Part shown: piece after piece, positions 8,280 through 16,368 of the stretch
How positions within the stretch are numbered: the first letter of the stretch is position 1
Layout: the number at the start of each line of letters is the position of its first letter
NCBI GenBank assembly: GCA_964388485.1
Contig: CAYMAS010000018.1
Coordinates: 1 to 64,000, forward strand
Length of the DNA stretch: 64,000 nt
Origin: JBCDKH01 sp964388485
Lineage (GTDB): Bacteria > Planctomycetota > Phycisphaerae > Tepidisphaerales > Tepidisphaeraceae
Direction of reading: 5' to 3'
Notes under the pieces: model-generated
What the model was told of the DNA's origin: nothing
The model's input: the letters and a program-made list of their open reading frames with translations, nothing else
The model's database searches: none
Translations under genes and position numbers: made by a program

Positions 8280-9197
8280 TCACGCGTCGTTGTACTTCGG
8301 GGTTCTCGCCCAATGCAGCTTGCCGGCGAGGGCATCCCAGCGGCGACTCGTCGGATTCTCGACGAGCTGCAGATCCTCATCTGCCCGCCGAATGACGACA
8401 CGATCGCCCACCTTGAGCCGCGTGCAGTCGGCACCGTCGCAGACGAGCGTCGTGCCGCGATTCACCTTCGCGGCGACGATCATCACGTGCGACGAACTCG
8501 GCACGATCACCGGCCGGAAGCTCAGGCTGTGGGGCGCGATGGGTGTCAGGCAGAACCCCTGCAGCGGCGGATTTAAGATGGGTCCGCCTGCCGAGACGTT
8601 GTAGGCGGTGCTGCCCGAGGGCGTGGCGACGATCATGCCGTCGCCGTGAACCTTGACGCCGAAGTCGCCGTCGGTGCCGAGGTCGAGCTCGACCATGTGA
8701 AAGGGCGGGCCGGCGTTGATGACGGCGTCGTTGAGGCTCAAGACGTGAAACCGCCGCTGTTTGGCGACGTCTTCGTCTTCCATCAGGTCGCACGAGACGT
8801 CGCCCGCCAGGACACTGACGTCGATCATCTGCCGATGGCTGACGGGTAGTTTGCCCTCGACGAGTGACTTGAAATGCCGCTGGACCTCGTCGGGTCGGAA
8901 GTCGGCGAGGAATCCGAGGCGGCCGTAGTTGACACCCATGACAGGAATCTGCCGGCCCTGCAAGCGTCTGGCGACGCCCAGCAGGGTGCCGTCGCCGCCG
9001 AGGACGAGGATGACGTCGGCGTCGACGGTGGCCAACGTGGTCTGCGGATCTTCCTGCGAACGGTTGCCTGTCTTGGCGTTGATGACGTCGACGACATCGA
9101 CGCGGTCGCCGAATTCGGTCGTGATCCACTTCGCCAACTCGTCGGCGGCGGGACGGACGCGAATCTTGTCGAAGTTGGCAACGATCAGCAGACGCAT
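8280..9197 (-). CDS. nadK: NAD kinase
   Basis: The 305-aa cytoplasmic enzyme phosphorylates NAD to NADP. The diagnostic GGDGTLLG motif is near residue 69, followed by GVNYGRLGFL. The second conserved region reads VKVHGDGMIVATPSGSTAYNVSAGGPI. All are at the spacing expected for the PpnK family. The length is normal. The start ATG gives MRLLIVANF, beginning at the first beta strand. It converges on the secreted TPR gene, and the SRP RNA gene lies just upstream on the same strand. Confidence 0.95.
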   Translation of the reverse strand: MRLLIVANFDKIRVRPAADELAKWITTEFGDRVDVVDVINAKTGNRSQEDPQTTLATVDADVILVLGGDGTLLGVARRLQGRQIPVMGVNYGRLGFLADFRPDEVQRHFKSLVEGKLPVSHRQMIDVSVLAGDVSCDLMEDEDVAKQRRFHVLSLNDAVINAGPPFHMVELDLGTDGDFGVKVHGDGMIVATPSGSTAYNVSAGGPILNPPLQGFCLTPIAPHSLSFRPVIVPSSSHVMIVAAKVNRGTTLVCDGADCTRLKVGDRVVIRRADEDLQLVENPTSRRWDALAGKLHWARTPKYNDA

Positions 9198-9266
9198 CGG
9201 GCGCGGGCACCGTACGGAAGAAGCGGCCGACGTGCGACCGGCGAGGCCAAAAGAAAACCCGCGTCA

Positions 9267-9382
9267 TCGCCAGGGACGACCGGGGAGCGAGGGCACAGAA
9301 TCGGGGACGCTTAGGGCTGCTTCCTCTCGGACCTGACCCGGTTCACGACCGACCCTTGCCTCGGCCCGGCCGCCCCTGGCGA
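9267..9382 (-). ncRNA. ffs: Signal recognition particle RNA (bacterial small type)
   Basis: The minus strand contains GGTCAGGTCCGAGAGGAAGC (about 9319-9343), the near-invariant apical domain of SRP RNA that binds Ffh. The ends pair: TCGCCAGGG at the 5' end (9382 downward) complements CCCTGGCGA at the 3' end (ending 9267), and the next segments (GGCCGGG / CCCCGGUC) extend the stem. The 116-nt length fits the small bacterial 4.5S type. A T-rich GGGTTTTCTTTT follows at the 3' side (about 9260-9249), consistent with termination. Exact ends are inferred from the stem. Confidence 0.92.
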
Positions 9383-9500
9383 CGAGGCGGGTTGGGAAAA
9401 GTAGCATAGCCGGCGAAAACGGGAACGTCCGATCATGTCAAAGGACTTGGCTAGGAGCCCGCCCCCAATCGTAGCTTCGTCGCAACCCACTCCACACGCC

Positions 9501-10025
9501 ATGACCCAGACCTACCGACGACTCGCGACCTCCGCCGCCGCCCTTGCCATTCTGGCCGTTCCGCTGCTCGCCGCCGCTCCGGAAGAGGAGCGGACGAAGC
9601 AGAACCAGAGCGTCACGCCGACGACGAAGTCGCTGTTCGACCCCGCCGATGCCGTGTTGGATCGGATGCTCGTCGAGACGCCGGTTCGACAGGAGGCCAC
9701 GGTCGTCGAGCAGCCGAACTTTCAGGTTGAAGCCGGATCATCGAGCCCGCGGCGATTGCTGCGGGAGGGCACGTTCGTCATCGACCGCGTCGGCACGGTT
9801 CGCCGACTTGACGACGGCTCGATCCTGTTCGTCTTCCAAAGCGACGGCGACACGGCGGCGTCGGCGGGCGACCCGCCGATGTGGCTGGTGCCGAACCTGA
9901 ACCTGATGGCGGTCGAGAGCGCGATCAGCCAAACGCCGAATCAGCGGTTCCGCGTTACGGGCCGTGTCACTGAGTATCGCGGCCGCAATCACCTTGTGCT
10001 CGAGAAGCTTGTGATCGTCGGCTGA
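9501..10025 (+). CDS. Secreted protein of unknown function
   Basis: The protein is about 174 aa from the ATG at 9501 (MTQTYRRLATSAAALAIL), which places a good signal peptide at the N-terminus with likely cleavage after LLAAA. An upstream in-frame ATG at 9435 would bury the signal, so 9501 is preferred. The mature part has beta-strand-like stretches (REGTFVIDRVGTVRRL, ILFVFQSDGD, RFRVTGRVTEYRGRNHLVL). The last resembles an OB-fold strand pattern, but no family is recognised. It ends 2 bp before the convergent mlaF gene. Confidence 0.75.
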   Translation: MTQTYRRLATSAAALAILAVPLLAAAPEEERTKQNQSVTPTTKSLFDPADAVLDRMLVETPVRQEATVVEQPNFQVEAGSSSPRRLLREGTFVIDRVGTVRRLDDGSILFVFQSDGDTAASAGDPPMWLVPNLNLMAVESAISQTPNQRFRVTGRVTEYRGRNHLVLEKLVIVG

Positions 10026-10027
10026 TC

Positions 10028-10831
10028 TCAACGTTGGGGCGTAAATGTCAACCGCGGTCGAGGCCTGTCGCTGTGCTTGAGGCCACCGAGTTCCCGCTCG
10101 TCCGCCTCGCCACGAACGAAGCGATCAACGACCGGATCGCCGCTGGCCCGAATCTGCTCGACGCTCCCGTCGAAGCGAAGCCGGCCCTGGTGCAGCATGA
10201 CAATGCGATCCGCCACCTTGAAAGCATTGGCCATGTCGTGCGTGACGACGATGCTCGTGACGTCCAGCTCGTTGCGGAGCTTGAGGATGACTTCGCTGAT
10301 GACATCGCTGCGGATCGGATCCAGCCCGGTGGTCGGCTCGTCGTACAGGATGACCTTCGGCTCCATCACAATTGCCCGAGCGAGCGCAACTCGCTTGCGT
10401 TGGCCGCCAGAGACTTGTCCGGGCATCTTGTTGCCGACGTCGGGCAGGCCGACGAGTTCGAGCATGTGCTGAGCCCGCTCCTCAATGTCCCGCCTCGCCA
10501 GCTTCGTGTGCTCCTGCAGCGGAAAGCAGACGTTCTGCAGGTTCGTCAGCGAGTCGAATAACGCGCCTTGCTGGAACAGGAAGCCCATCTGCGGGCGAAC
10601 CTTCTCCAAGTCGCGGCGGCCGAGCCGGTCGATACGGATGCTCTCGAACCAGACTTCGCCGGCGTCGGGCGTGAGCAGGCCAACGATGTGCTTGAGCATC
10701 ACACTCTTGCCGCTGCCCGATGCCCCGAGGACGACGAGCGTCTTGCCTTCCTCGACCTCCAAATCCACGCCATCCAGCACGACGAGCTCGCCGAAACGCT
10801 TGTGAAGATTGACGAGACGGATGAGGGACAT
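10028..10831 (-). CDS. mlaF: ABC transporter ATP-binding protein, MlaF type
   Basis: The 267-aa ATPase is expected to drive a phospholipid transporter (Mla/Ttg2 system) with the MlaE permease encoded just upstream. Walker A is GASGSGKS (about residue 36), the Q-loop region is FLFQQGALFDSL, the signature is VSGGQRKRVALARA, and Walker B is VILYDEPTTGLDP. FQQGALFDSLT and the GLDP ending are typical of the MlaF subgroup. The C-terminal tail of about 25 residues is basic and probably disordered. An inverted repeat lies between it and mlaE, so the two may still be co-transcribed. Confidence 0.9.
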   Translation of the reverse strand: MSLIRLVNLHKRFGELVVLDGVDLEVEEGKTLVVLGASGSGKSVMLKHIVGLLTPDAGEVWFESIRIDRLGRRDLEKVRPQMGFLFQQGALFDSLTNLQNVCFPLQEHTKLARRDIEERAQHMLELVGLPDVGNKMPGQVSGGQRKRVALARAIVMEPKVILYDEPTTGLDPIRSDVISEVILKLRNELDVTSIVVTHDMANAFKVADRIVMLHQGRLRFDGSVEQIRASGDPVVDRFVRGEADERELGGLKHSDRPRPRLTFTPQR

Positions 10832-10855
10832 GGTGGAGCAGAAGAAGTCAGGAGC

Positions 10856-10919
10856 TAGAAGCTAGGAGCTCGTCAGAATCAGATCGGACTCTGCGTCTCT
10901 GACTAGCTCCTGGCTTCCT
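10856..10919. repeat. Dispersed inverted repeat, family 2, copy A
   Basis: Arms 10856-10877 and 10898-10919 (right arm TCTGACTAGCTCCTGGCTTC...) are inverted copies with 18 of 22 positions matching and 20 bp between. The left side also holds a direct repeat of GGAGCTAG/TAGGAGCT. A related structure occurs at 31766-31870. It occupies most of the mlaE-mlaF spacer. Confidence 0.6.
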
Positions 10920-10925
10920 CCGTCC

Positions 10926-11834
10926 TCAGAACACGCTCTCCGGCGGCCCGTACAGACCCTCATAGAAGTCGCGGAGCAGCTTGGCGAAGAAAAAGTTGAT
11001 GATGATGATCGCCACGAAGCTCTGCACGAAACCCTCCGTGCAGGCCTTGCCCACGCCGCTCGCTCCGCTGCCGCAGGTGAACCCTTTGTAGCAGCTGATC
11101 AGCCCGATGGCGGCGCCGAAGAAGATGCTCTTGAACAAGCCCTCCATCAGCTGCCACGTCTCGATGCCGAAGGCACTGTTCTCCCAATAAGCTTCTGCCG
11201 AGACGCCTAGTGACCGCGTCGCGATGATCCAGCCGCCAAGGATGCCCAGAACGTCGCTGTAGATCGTCAAGATCGGCGTGAGGATCACGCACGCGACAAA
11301 CCGCGGCACCACGAGGTAGCGGATCGGATCACTGCCCATGACCCGAAGCGCGTCGAGTTGCTCCGTAACGTTCATGGTGCCGAGCTCGGCCGTGAGTGCT
11401 CCGCCGACGCGGCCGGCGAGCATCATCGCCGCGAGAACGGGCCCGATCTGCTTGACGACGGTCAGGCCGATGACGCTGCCGATGCGTTCTTCCTGGCCGA
11501 TGGCAACGAACTGGGCGAAGCTCTCGATCGCCATCACCATGCCGATGAATGCCCCCGTCACGCCCACCACCGGCACGCTTTTGACGCCCACCTCGTACAT
11601 CTGCCCCAGCAACGCCGCCAACGCCTGCTTCCGCCAGATCGTCGTCACGGAGTAGCGAAACGCGGTGCCCGCAAAACCGCAGAAGTCGCCGAAGCCGTCG
11701 AGCAGCCGGTAGAAGAAGTCGCTGACCGGAAGGTGTCTCGTCTTCGTCCCAATCGTCTGACCCGGTCCCCGCGTCTGCACCGGCGGCGGCGGGGCATCGG
11801 GGGAGGATGCGGCTACAACGCTCGCTTCGGACAT
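10926..11834 (-). CDS. mlaE: ABC transporter permease, MlaE type
   Basis: The 302-aa inner-membrane permease is of the MlaE/Ttg2B family, which moves phospholipids between membranes with MlaF. It has a Pro-rich cytoplasmic N-terminus of about 40 residues, an amphipathic/TM stretch, then about five TM segments. The family signature AELGTMNVTEQLDAL sits near the centre, followed by VMGSDPIRYLVVPR. A GFTCGSGASGVGKA loop precedes the last TM. mlaF follows on the same strand. No MlaD (MCE domain) gene is next to the pair in this window. Confidence 0.92.
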   Translation of the reverse strand: MSEASVVAASSPDAPPPPVQTRGPGQTIGTKTRHLPVSDFFYRLLDGFGDFCGFAGTAFRYSVTTIWRKQALAALLGQMYEVGVKSVPVVGVTGAFIGMVMAIESFAQFVAIGQEERIGSVIGLTVVKQIGPVLAAMMLAGRVGGALTAELGTMNVTEQLDALRVMGSDPIRYLVVPRFVACVILTPILTIYSDVLGILGGWIIATRSLGVSAEAYWENSAFGIETWQLMEGLFKSIFFGAAIGLISCYKGFTCGSGASGVGKACTEGFVQSFVAIIIINFFFAKLLRDFYEGLYGPPESVF

Positions 11835-11915
11835 GCCGCCGACACTAGGTGCCGCCGCGGCGAGACGATCAATTCACAGCCTCATCCTGAATCTCCGGCG
11901 ACCTACCTGCTCGCC

Positions 11916-13223
11916 TCAAGCGTCGAGCAACGGCTGCATATCTGCGAGGTAGACACGACGCGTCTCCTCGCTCGAGCCGGTGTAGGTAATGTACCGCCAC
12001 GACCTGTCCCAGCACGGGTGCGGGTCGATCCGAAGCGGGCCGGAGAGGCCATTGTTCAGCGGGGCGTTGCGGACACGAAGCACATCGAGTTCGTTGTTCT
12101 CGACGAGCGAGACCCACCGCAGCGGCGTGGTGCCGGTCGCCTCGTCATTGAACGACTCCTTCCAGTAGCAGTCGGTCAGCACGTGCTGACCCCGAAGGTG
12201 CATCGAAGGGTGCCCGCCGCCGCGGATATCAGGGGCGATGATCCGCATGTCGCTGCCGTCGAGGCCGCACTGCGTGAAGACCATATCGGCACCTGGATCC
12301 ACGCCGACGGCTCTGCCACGCAGATTCATCGTGAGCGACTGACCGTCGGGGGCGAAATTGATGTGGTGCCCGCCGTGCTTCCAGTAGCGCGGGCCGACGG
12401 CCAGATGCAGATCGCTGCCATCTGTTCGAGACGTGAAGACGGCGAAACGGATATCGGCAGCTTCATGATCGGAATTGGCATCCTCGAAGCTCTGGAAGCT
12501 CCTGTCGTAGTAACGCAACGTGAAGATGATGCGATCGTTTGTCGCGGCGAACTTGCTGTGGAAGGCGAAGATGAGCCAATCAGCCGGGTCGTCGATCAGC
12601 AGTTCCTCTCGAAACCGCGGCACCACGTCTGCCAGATCGTGGAGGAGCTCTGCTCGCCCCGTGGCGGCATCGGTCAGCCAGACGCCATCGCCCTGCGGAA
12701 TGCCGGGCTCTCGCCGGGCGTACTCGTCGGGCACGACAACGCCGTAGCCGCGTTGGGTGCGACGCATTAGCCTCGGATTGGTGCCGATGATCATCCGGCC
12801 GTCGGGCGAGACGTGATAGATCGGGCCGTCGAGTCGCTGACGATCCCCCGTCAGCGGGTTGAGCTTCGCCGTGAAGGGCTGCCACGTTTGCAGATCGCAA
12901 TCGCCGAAGAAGAGCGTCTCATCGTCCTCGCCCCAATTGACCTGGGCACCGAGTTGCGACTCCCAACCTCGTGTCGTCGCAACGACCTTCGTCGCGTCCG
13001 GCCCCTGCTCGAGATCGACCAGGAGCACTCTTCCCTCATCGCCGGACCCGGGCGTGCGATCCTCGAATGGCAGGCTGAAGAAGGCCGCGTATCGGCCACT
13101 TGGGCTGAGGGCTGGCGTGTCGAAAAAGCGGACGATGCAGCCGGGATGGTTCGGCGTCAAGAGCCACGCGGGAACAATCGACTGCTCGCTCGGCAGCCTC
13201 GGAAACCCCTGGTGGATCTTCAT
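11916..13223 (-). CDS. Beta-propeller protein, oligogalacturonate-lyase-like
   Basis: The 435-aa protein has repeated beta-propeller blades (ALSPSGRYAAFFSL, YHVSPDGRMIIGT, INFAPDGQSLTMNL). The His-containing segments KHGGHHINFAPDG, GGGHPSMHLRGQH and RIDPHPCWDRSW resemble the metal-binding face of oligogalacturonate lyase (Ogl), which splits di-uronides using Mn. No signal peptide is visible, so it probably acts in the cytoplasm. Its start overlaps the SDR stop by 4 bp (ATGA), so they are translationally coupled, and a GH88-like gene precedes them. Activity on a particular uronate is inference; a non-catalytic TolB-like propeller is possible. Confidence 0.75.
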   Translation of the reverse strand: MKIHQGFPRLPSEQSIVPAWLLTPNHPGCIVRFFDTPALSPSGRYAAFFSLPFEDRTPGSGDEGRVLLVDLEQGPDATKVVATTRGWESQLGAQVNWGEDDETLFFGDCDLQTWQPFTAKLNPLTGDRQRLDGPIYHVSPDGRMIIGTNPRLMRRTQRGYGVVVPDEYARREPGIPQGDGVWLTDAATGRAELLHDLADVVPRFREELLIDDPADWLIFAFHSKFAATNDRIIFTLRYYDRSFQSFEDANSDHEAADIRFAVFTSRTDGSDLHLAVGPRYWKHGGHHINFAPDGQSLTMNLRGRAVGVDPGADMVFTQCGLDGSDMRIIAPDIRGGGHPSMHLRGQHVLTDCYWKESFNDEATGTTPLRWVSLVENNELDVLRVRNAPLNNGLSGPLRIDPHPCWDRSWRYITYTGSSEETRRVYLADMQPLLDA

Positions 13224-13981
13224 AGCCGCGGCAGTGTAAGGCCGCCGTCAACGTGTACCACGCTGCCAGTGGCGTAGGACAGCTCGCTTCTGACCAACGG
13301 GCCAACCGCCCGGGCGACGTCTTCGGGTAGACCCCAGCGTCGCTCGACCGCCAAACCGTCGGCGAAGAGCTGGTCGTACCTGCTCGCGACGCCGCTGGTC
13401 ATGTCGGTCTTGATGACGCCCGGCCGAACCTCATAGACGCCGACGCCGAAGTCGCCCAGCCGCGCCGCCCAAAGCTTCGTCGCCATCGCCAGGCCGGCTT
13501 TGGAGATGCAATAGTCGCCCCGGTTGATACTAGCGACGGTTGCGCTAACGCTCGTGACGAAGACGACGCTGCCCCGCCAGTCAGCGTCGGCCTCGTGCTG
13601 CTTTTGCATCTGCTTCGCCACCGCCTGCGTCAGGAAGTAGGGTCCTTGCAGGTTGATCCGCATCAGCCGCTCGAAGCTCTCCTCGCCCGCCTCCAGCAAG
13701 TCCGCCCGCACGTCCGGCGCGACGCCCGCGTTGTTGACCAGGCCGTCGATCCGACCGAAGCGTTCGACAGTTTGATCGACAAGCTTCAGCCGATCTTCCG
13801 CAGAACCGACGTCTGCCGCGACGTAGAGCACGTCGGTGTCGAGCGCGTCGATCACAGGCTGCACGTCCGCCTGCGGACGTCGGCCGTTGATGACGACGTT
13901 GCAGCCGTGATCGGCGAGCTCTCTGACGATGCCGAGCCCGATGCCGCGACTGCCGCCGGTGACGATGATGGTTTGTTTCAT
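13220..13981 (-). CDS. Short-chain dehydrogenase/reductase
   Basis: The 253-aa classical SDR starts at MKQTIIVTGG; the open frame extends further upstream but that part is not SDR-like. It has the NAD(P) motif TGGSRGIG, NNAG near residue 88, the catalytic Ser in FVTSVSATVAS, and Y-x3-K as YCISK. The C-terminus YATGSVVHVDGGLTLPRL is typical of FabG/KduD-like enzymes. In this setting it may oxidise or reduce a keto-deoxy-uronate (KduD-like role), but FabG-like substrates cannot be excluded. The stop overlaps the next gene by 4 bp. Confidence 0.88.
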   Translation of the reverse strand: MKQTIIVTGGSRGIGLGIVRELADHGCNVVINGRRPQADVQPVIDALDTDVLYVAADVGSAEDRLKLVDQTVERFGRIDGLVNNAGVAPDVRADLLEAGEESFERLMRINLQGPYFLTQAVAKQMQKQHEADADWRGSVVFVTSVSATVASINRGDYCISKAGLAMATKLWAARLGDFGVGVYEVRPGVIKTDMTSGVASRYDQLFADGLAVERRWGLPEDVARAVGPLVRSELSYATGSVVHVDGGLTLPRL

Positions 13982-13995
13982 GCGATGCGTCGTGG

Positions 13996-14045
13996 GGTGG
14001 GCCCTGGCCCACCATCTTGTCGTCCGAACGGTGGGCCGGGCCACC
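13996..14045. repeat. GGTGGGCC palindromic repeat cluster
   Basis: GGTGGGCC-CT-GGCCCACC at 13996-14013 is a perfect inverted repeat with a 2-nt centre. GGTGGGCCGGGCCACC at 14030-14045 is a near-palindrome 16 bp further on. A third copy of the motif (GGTGGGCCGGG with CACCCTAC) is at 25447-25468. It fills the GH88-SDR spacer and overlaps the GH88-like stop end. It could be a terminator or a dispersed repeat. Confidence 0.5.
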
Positions 14046-15398
14046 CTACAGGCCTTGCACGCAGCCGAAGAACGTGTACGGCCTTTCGCCGCGGGCCATT
14101 CGGCCGACGAGGATCGCCGCTTCACGCAGGTGGTAGTCGCCCCACATGCACGCCTCGCCGCACGGAATCTTACGGCCGTCGGGCGTGTAGTCCCAGCCGT
14201 TGGGCCGGTGGTAGATTGAGTGGAGCAACAGGCCTTCGTGCTCCTCGTGCGTCGACAGATATGGCTCTTCGAGCAATGTCTTGAGCACCGTCAATCCCGC
14301 CGCGACGTACTTCGACTCGTTGATCACTTCGCCGTAGCGAATCAAGCCCTGACACGCGATGGCCGCGGCGGAAGAGTCAACGGGCTCGTGGTCATTGAAC
14401 GGCTCGGCCGGTCGGTCGAGGTAGTCGCCGAGGTGGACGAGGCCTGGGGCGCCCGTGTCCCAGTACGGCACGCCGCACGTCGGCGTGTGCTGCAGGTAGA
14501 AGTCGCACGTCGCCTTCGCCGCCTTGTGCATGAGCTCGATCAGGTCGTCGCCGTACAACTCCGGCTTGAGCTTCGAAAGCTCGAGTTCTTCCGCATAGCC
14601 GAGCATCGCCCACGCCAGGCCACGCGTCCAGGTGCTGAAGGCGCTGTAGCCCTGCTGCGTCGACGGGCAGCGATACTTGCCGCTCGCCGGGTTCCAAAGC
14701 GTCTCGTGTGCCGTGCGGCCGCTGATGTCGTAGACGTCTCGGCCCTCGCCGTAGAATATGTTGTAGTTGGCCGTCTTCTTAAGATGCTCACGCAGGCGTC
14801 GCGGCAGGTCGAGGGCGTCATCCTGCTCGCCGAGTGGTTCGTGACCCAGGAGGTGGCTGACCGCCAAAATGCGGCAGCTTCGTACCGTATCGACGAACAG
14901 CGACTGCGGCCCGTTGAACGAGTGGATGAACCCGCCACCGTCAGCCGTTTTCGTCCACCGGCCCGCCTGCACCGCGCCGCTGACCTGCAACGCCAGCGTG
15001 TAGAACGCCGCCTCGTCCTCGCACATGTCGCACCGCCCCTCGCGGCCGAGGCGGAGCAGGTTGCCGTACGTGCTGAGATTGTTGAAGCCGTGGTCGTGCA
15101 CACCGCTGTGGCTGACGTGCGAGTGCATCTCGTCCCGCGTGCCACGCCAGCCGATCTGCAGCGCCCCGTCGTCGCCGGTCGCGTCGAACTGCAGGATCGC
15201 CGATCCGAAGGCGAAGCCTTGAGTCCACTCGGTCCAGCCTTGCGGCTCGTACTTGCCGCCGCGGGTAATCACCGGTGTTCGACCTCGAAGCGTCTGGCTT
15301 TGGTCGATCTGTTCGATCTTCTTGCCGCTGAGCGACCACATGCGGTCGATGGCGGGCAGGAGGTCCGTGGCCTTGAGGGTCTGGTCGACGTCGATCAC
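14046..15398 (-). CDS. GH88-like unsaturated glucuronyl hydrolase family protein
   Basis: The protein is about 450 aa from a GTG at 15398 (MIDVDQTLKATDLLPAIDRM); further upstream the frame runs into the AraC promoter. The (alpha/alpha)6-type motifs of GH88/GH105 are present: FVDTVRSCRIL, QGYSAFSTWTRGLAWAMLGY, VPYWDTGAPG and EPVDSSAAAIACQGLIRYG. Such enzymes hydrate and open unsaturated uronyl residues. The motif usually GYSDDSxWxRG in GH88 reads GYSAFSTWTRG, so an expected catalytic Asp seems missing. No signal peptide is seen. It is the first gene of the uronate-type operon, divergent from the AraC regulator. Confidence 0.78.
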   Translation of the reverse strand: MIDVDQTLKATDLLPAIDRMWSLSGKKIEQIDQSQTLRGRTPVITRGGKYEPQGWTEWTQGFAFGSAILQFDATGDDGALQIGWRGTRDEMHSHVSHSGVHDHGFNNLSTYGNLLRLGREGRCDMCEDEAAFYTLALQVSGAVQAGRWTKTADGGGFIHSFNGPQSLFVDTVRSCRILAVSHLLGHEPLGEQDDALDLPRRLREHLKKTANYNIFYGEGRDVYDISGRTAHETLWNPASGKYRCPSTQQGYSAFSTWTRGLAWAMLGYAEELELSKLKPELYGDDLIELMHKAAKATCDFYLQHTPTCGVPYWDTGAPGLVHLGDYLDRPAEPFNDHEPVDSSAAAIACQGLIRYGEVINESKYVAAGLTVLKTLLEEPYLSTHEEHEGLLLHSIYHRPNGWDYTPDGRKIPCGEACMWGDYHLREAAILVGRMARGERPYTFFGCVQGL

Positions 15399-15420
15399 GA
15401 ACCGAGCATAACGACCTTGT

Positions 15421-15445
15421 GCCACCTCTACGATGCCGAGGTGGC
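15421..15445. promoter_or_regulatory. Candidate operator between GH88-like and AraC genes
   Basis: An 8-bp perfect inverted repeat GCCACCTC-N9-GAGGTGGC lies in the 82-bp divergent intergenic region, 23 bp upstream of the GH88-like GTG and 35 bp upstream of the AraC ATG. Its position suits an operator for the divergent regulator. AraC proteins usually bind direct repeats, so another regulator or a leader hairpin is possible. Confidence 0.35.
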
Positions 15446-15480
15446 CCAGTCGGGTAAGATGAACGTCATCACCTTTCACT

Positions 15481-16314
15481 ATGTTAAGCCGTCTTGAGAC
15501 ACAACAAACCATCCGGTCGTGGTGCGGCGAGATGTTCCGTCGGCCCGCAATCGTCCGCGACCTGGTCGATGCTCGCGTCGGCAGATTCATGATTCGACCG
15601 CACCGTCACCACGATGAGTTGCAGCTCGACCTGCTCGTCGGATGTGCCGGCAGCGTGACGGTCGACGGCGAACCCGTTGAGGTTGACGGCGTCTCGCTGC
15701 TGACGCACTACCCGGGCCGAATGCACGGCTACGACCTCACCGGCGGGAGGCGGTGGCATCTCAAGCTCGCCGCTGGCCAGTTGTCAGTCGGCGTGCGAAG
15801 CCGGCTTTGGGCCAGGTTCGAAAACGGGTTGACGCCAGACGCAACTGTCGTTCACGCCATTGATGATCTGGCGAAGATTCCTATCCAGCAGGGAGAACGG
15901 CCGCCTCGGCTTCTGGCGAAGGTGGCGGAGGTGTTGTCGCTCTGGCCGGTCCGCGATCTGTCGGCGGTCGATGCGTCGACGGTCGACGACGCCCGGGATC
16001 TGGCAAAAGCGATTCGACTCATCGGAGACAGCGACGGCAAGCCGCCGTCGCTCGATGAACTCGCGGCGGCGGCCCATTTGTCTCGTCGGCACTTCGCCCG
16101 CCGCTTCCGCGGCCACTTCGGCTGCTCGCCGGGCGACTTCGCCAACGCTCACCGTCTCAGCCGCGCCAAGGCCCTGCTCGCCGGCGGCGGATCGACTGCG
16201 TCGGCGACCGGAGCTGCCGTCGGATTCGCCCACGCCAGTGCCTTCACACGCTGGTTTACCCAGCACGTCGGCCAGACGCCGGACGCGTTTCGACGTGATC
16301 CGCACGTGGCATGA
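15481..16314 (+). CDS. AraC-family transcriptional regulator
   Basis: The 277-aa protein has an N-terminal cupin-like sensor domain (HRHHDELQLDLLVGCAGSVT and MHGYDLTGG, residues about 40-100) and a C-terminal double helix-turn-helix. The first HTH reads LDELAAAAHLSRRHFARRF and the second includes VGFAHASAFTRWFTQHVG, with the usual QTPDAFRR ending. It probably senses a sugar or uronate and controls the divergent GH88-like operon and/or the following dehydrogenase genes. The start was chosen by the first ATG; no strong ribosome-binding site is visible. Confidence 0.9.
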   Translation: MLSRLETQQTIRSWCGEMFRRPAIVRDLVDARVGRFMIRPHRHHDELQLDLLVGCAGSVTVDGEPVEVDGVSLLTHYPGRMHGYDLTGGRRWHLKLAAGQLSVGVRSRLWARFENGLTPDATVVHAIDDLAKIPIQQGERPPRLLAKVAEVLSLWPVRDLSAVDASTVDDARDLAKAIRLIGDSDGKPPSLDELAAAAHLSRRHFARRFRGHFGCSPGDFANAHRLSRAKALLAGGGSTASATGAAVGFAHASAFTRWFTQHVGQTPDAFRRDPHVA

Positions 16315-16368
16315 AATTGGCCCGATCTGCAAAGCCCGTCCTGTCGCCGAAGAATAAGGTGATCCGAC

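Noticed and set aside
9311..9502. Small minus-strand frame overlapping the SRP RNA
   Set aside because: The conserved RNA motif and pairing explain this DNA; the peptide has no support.
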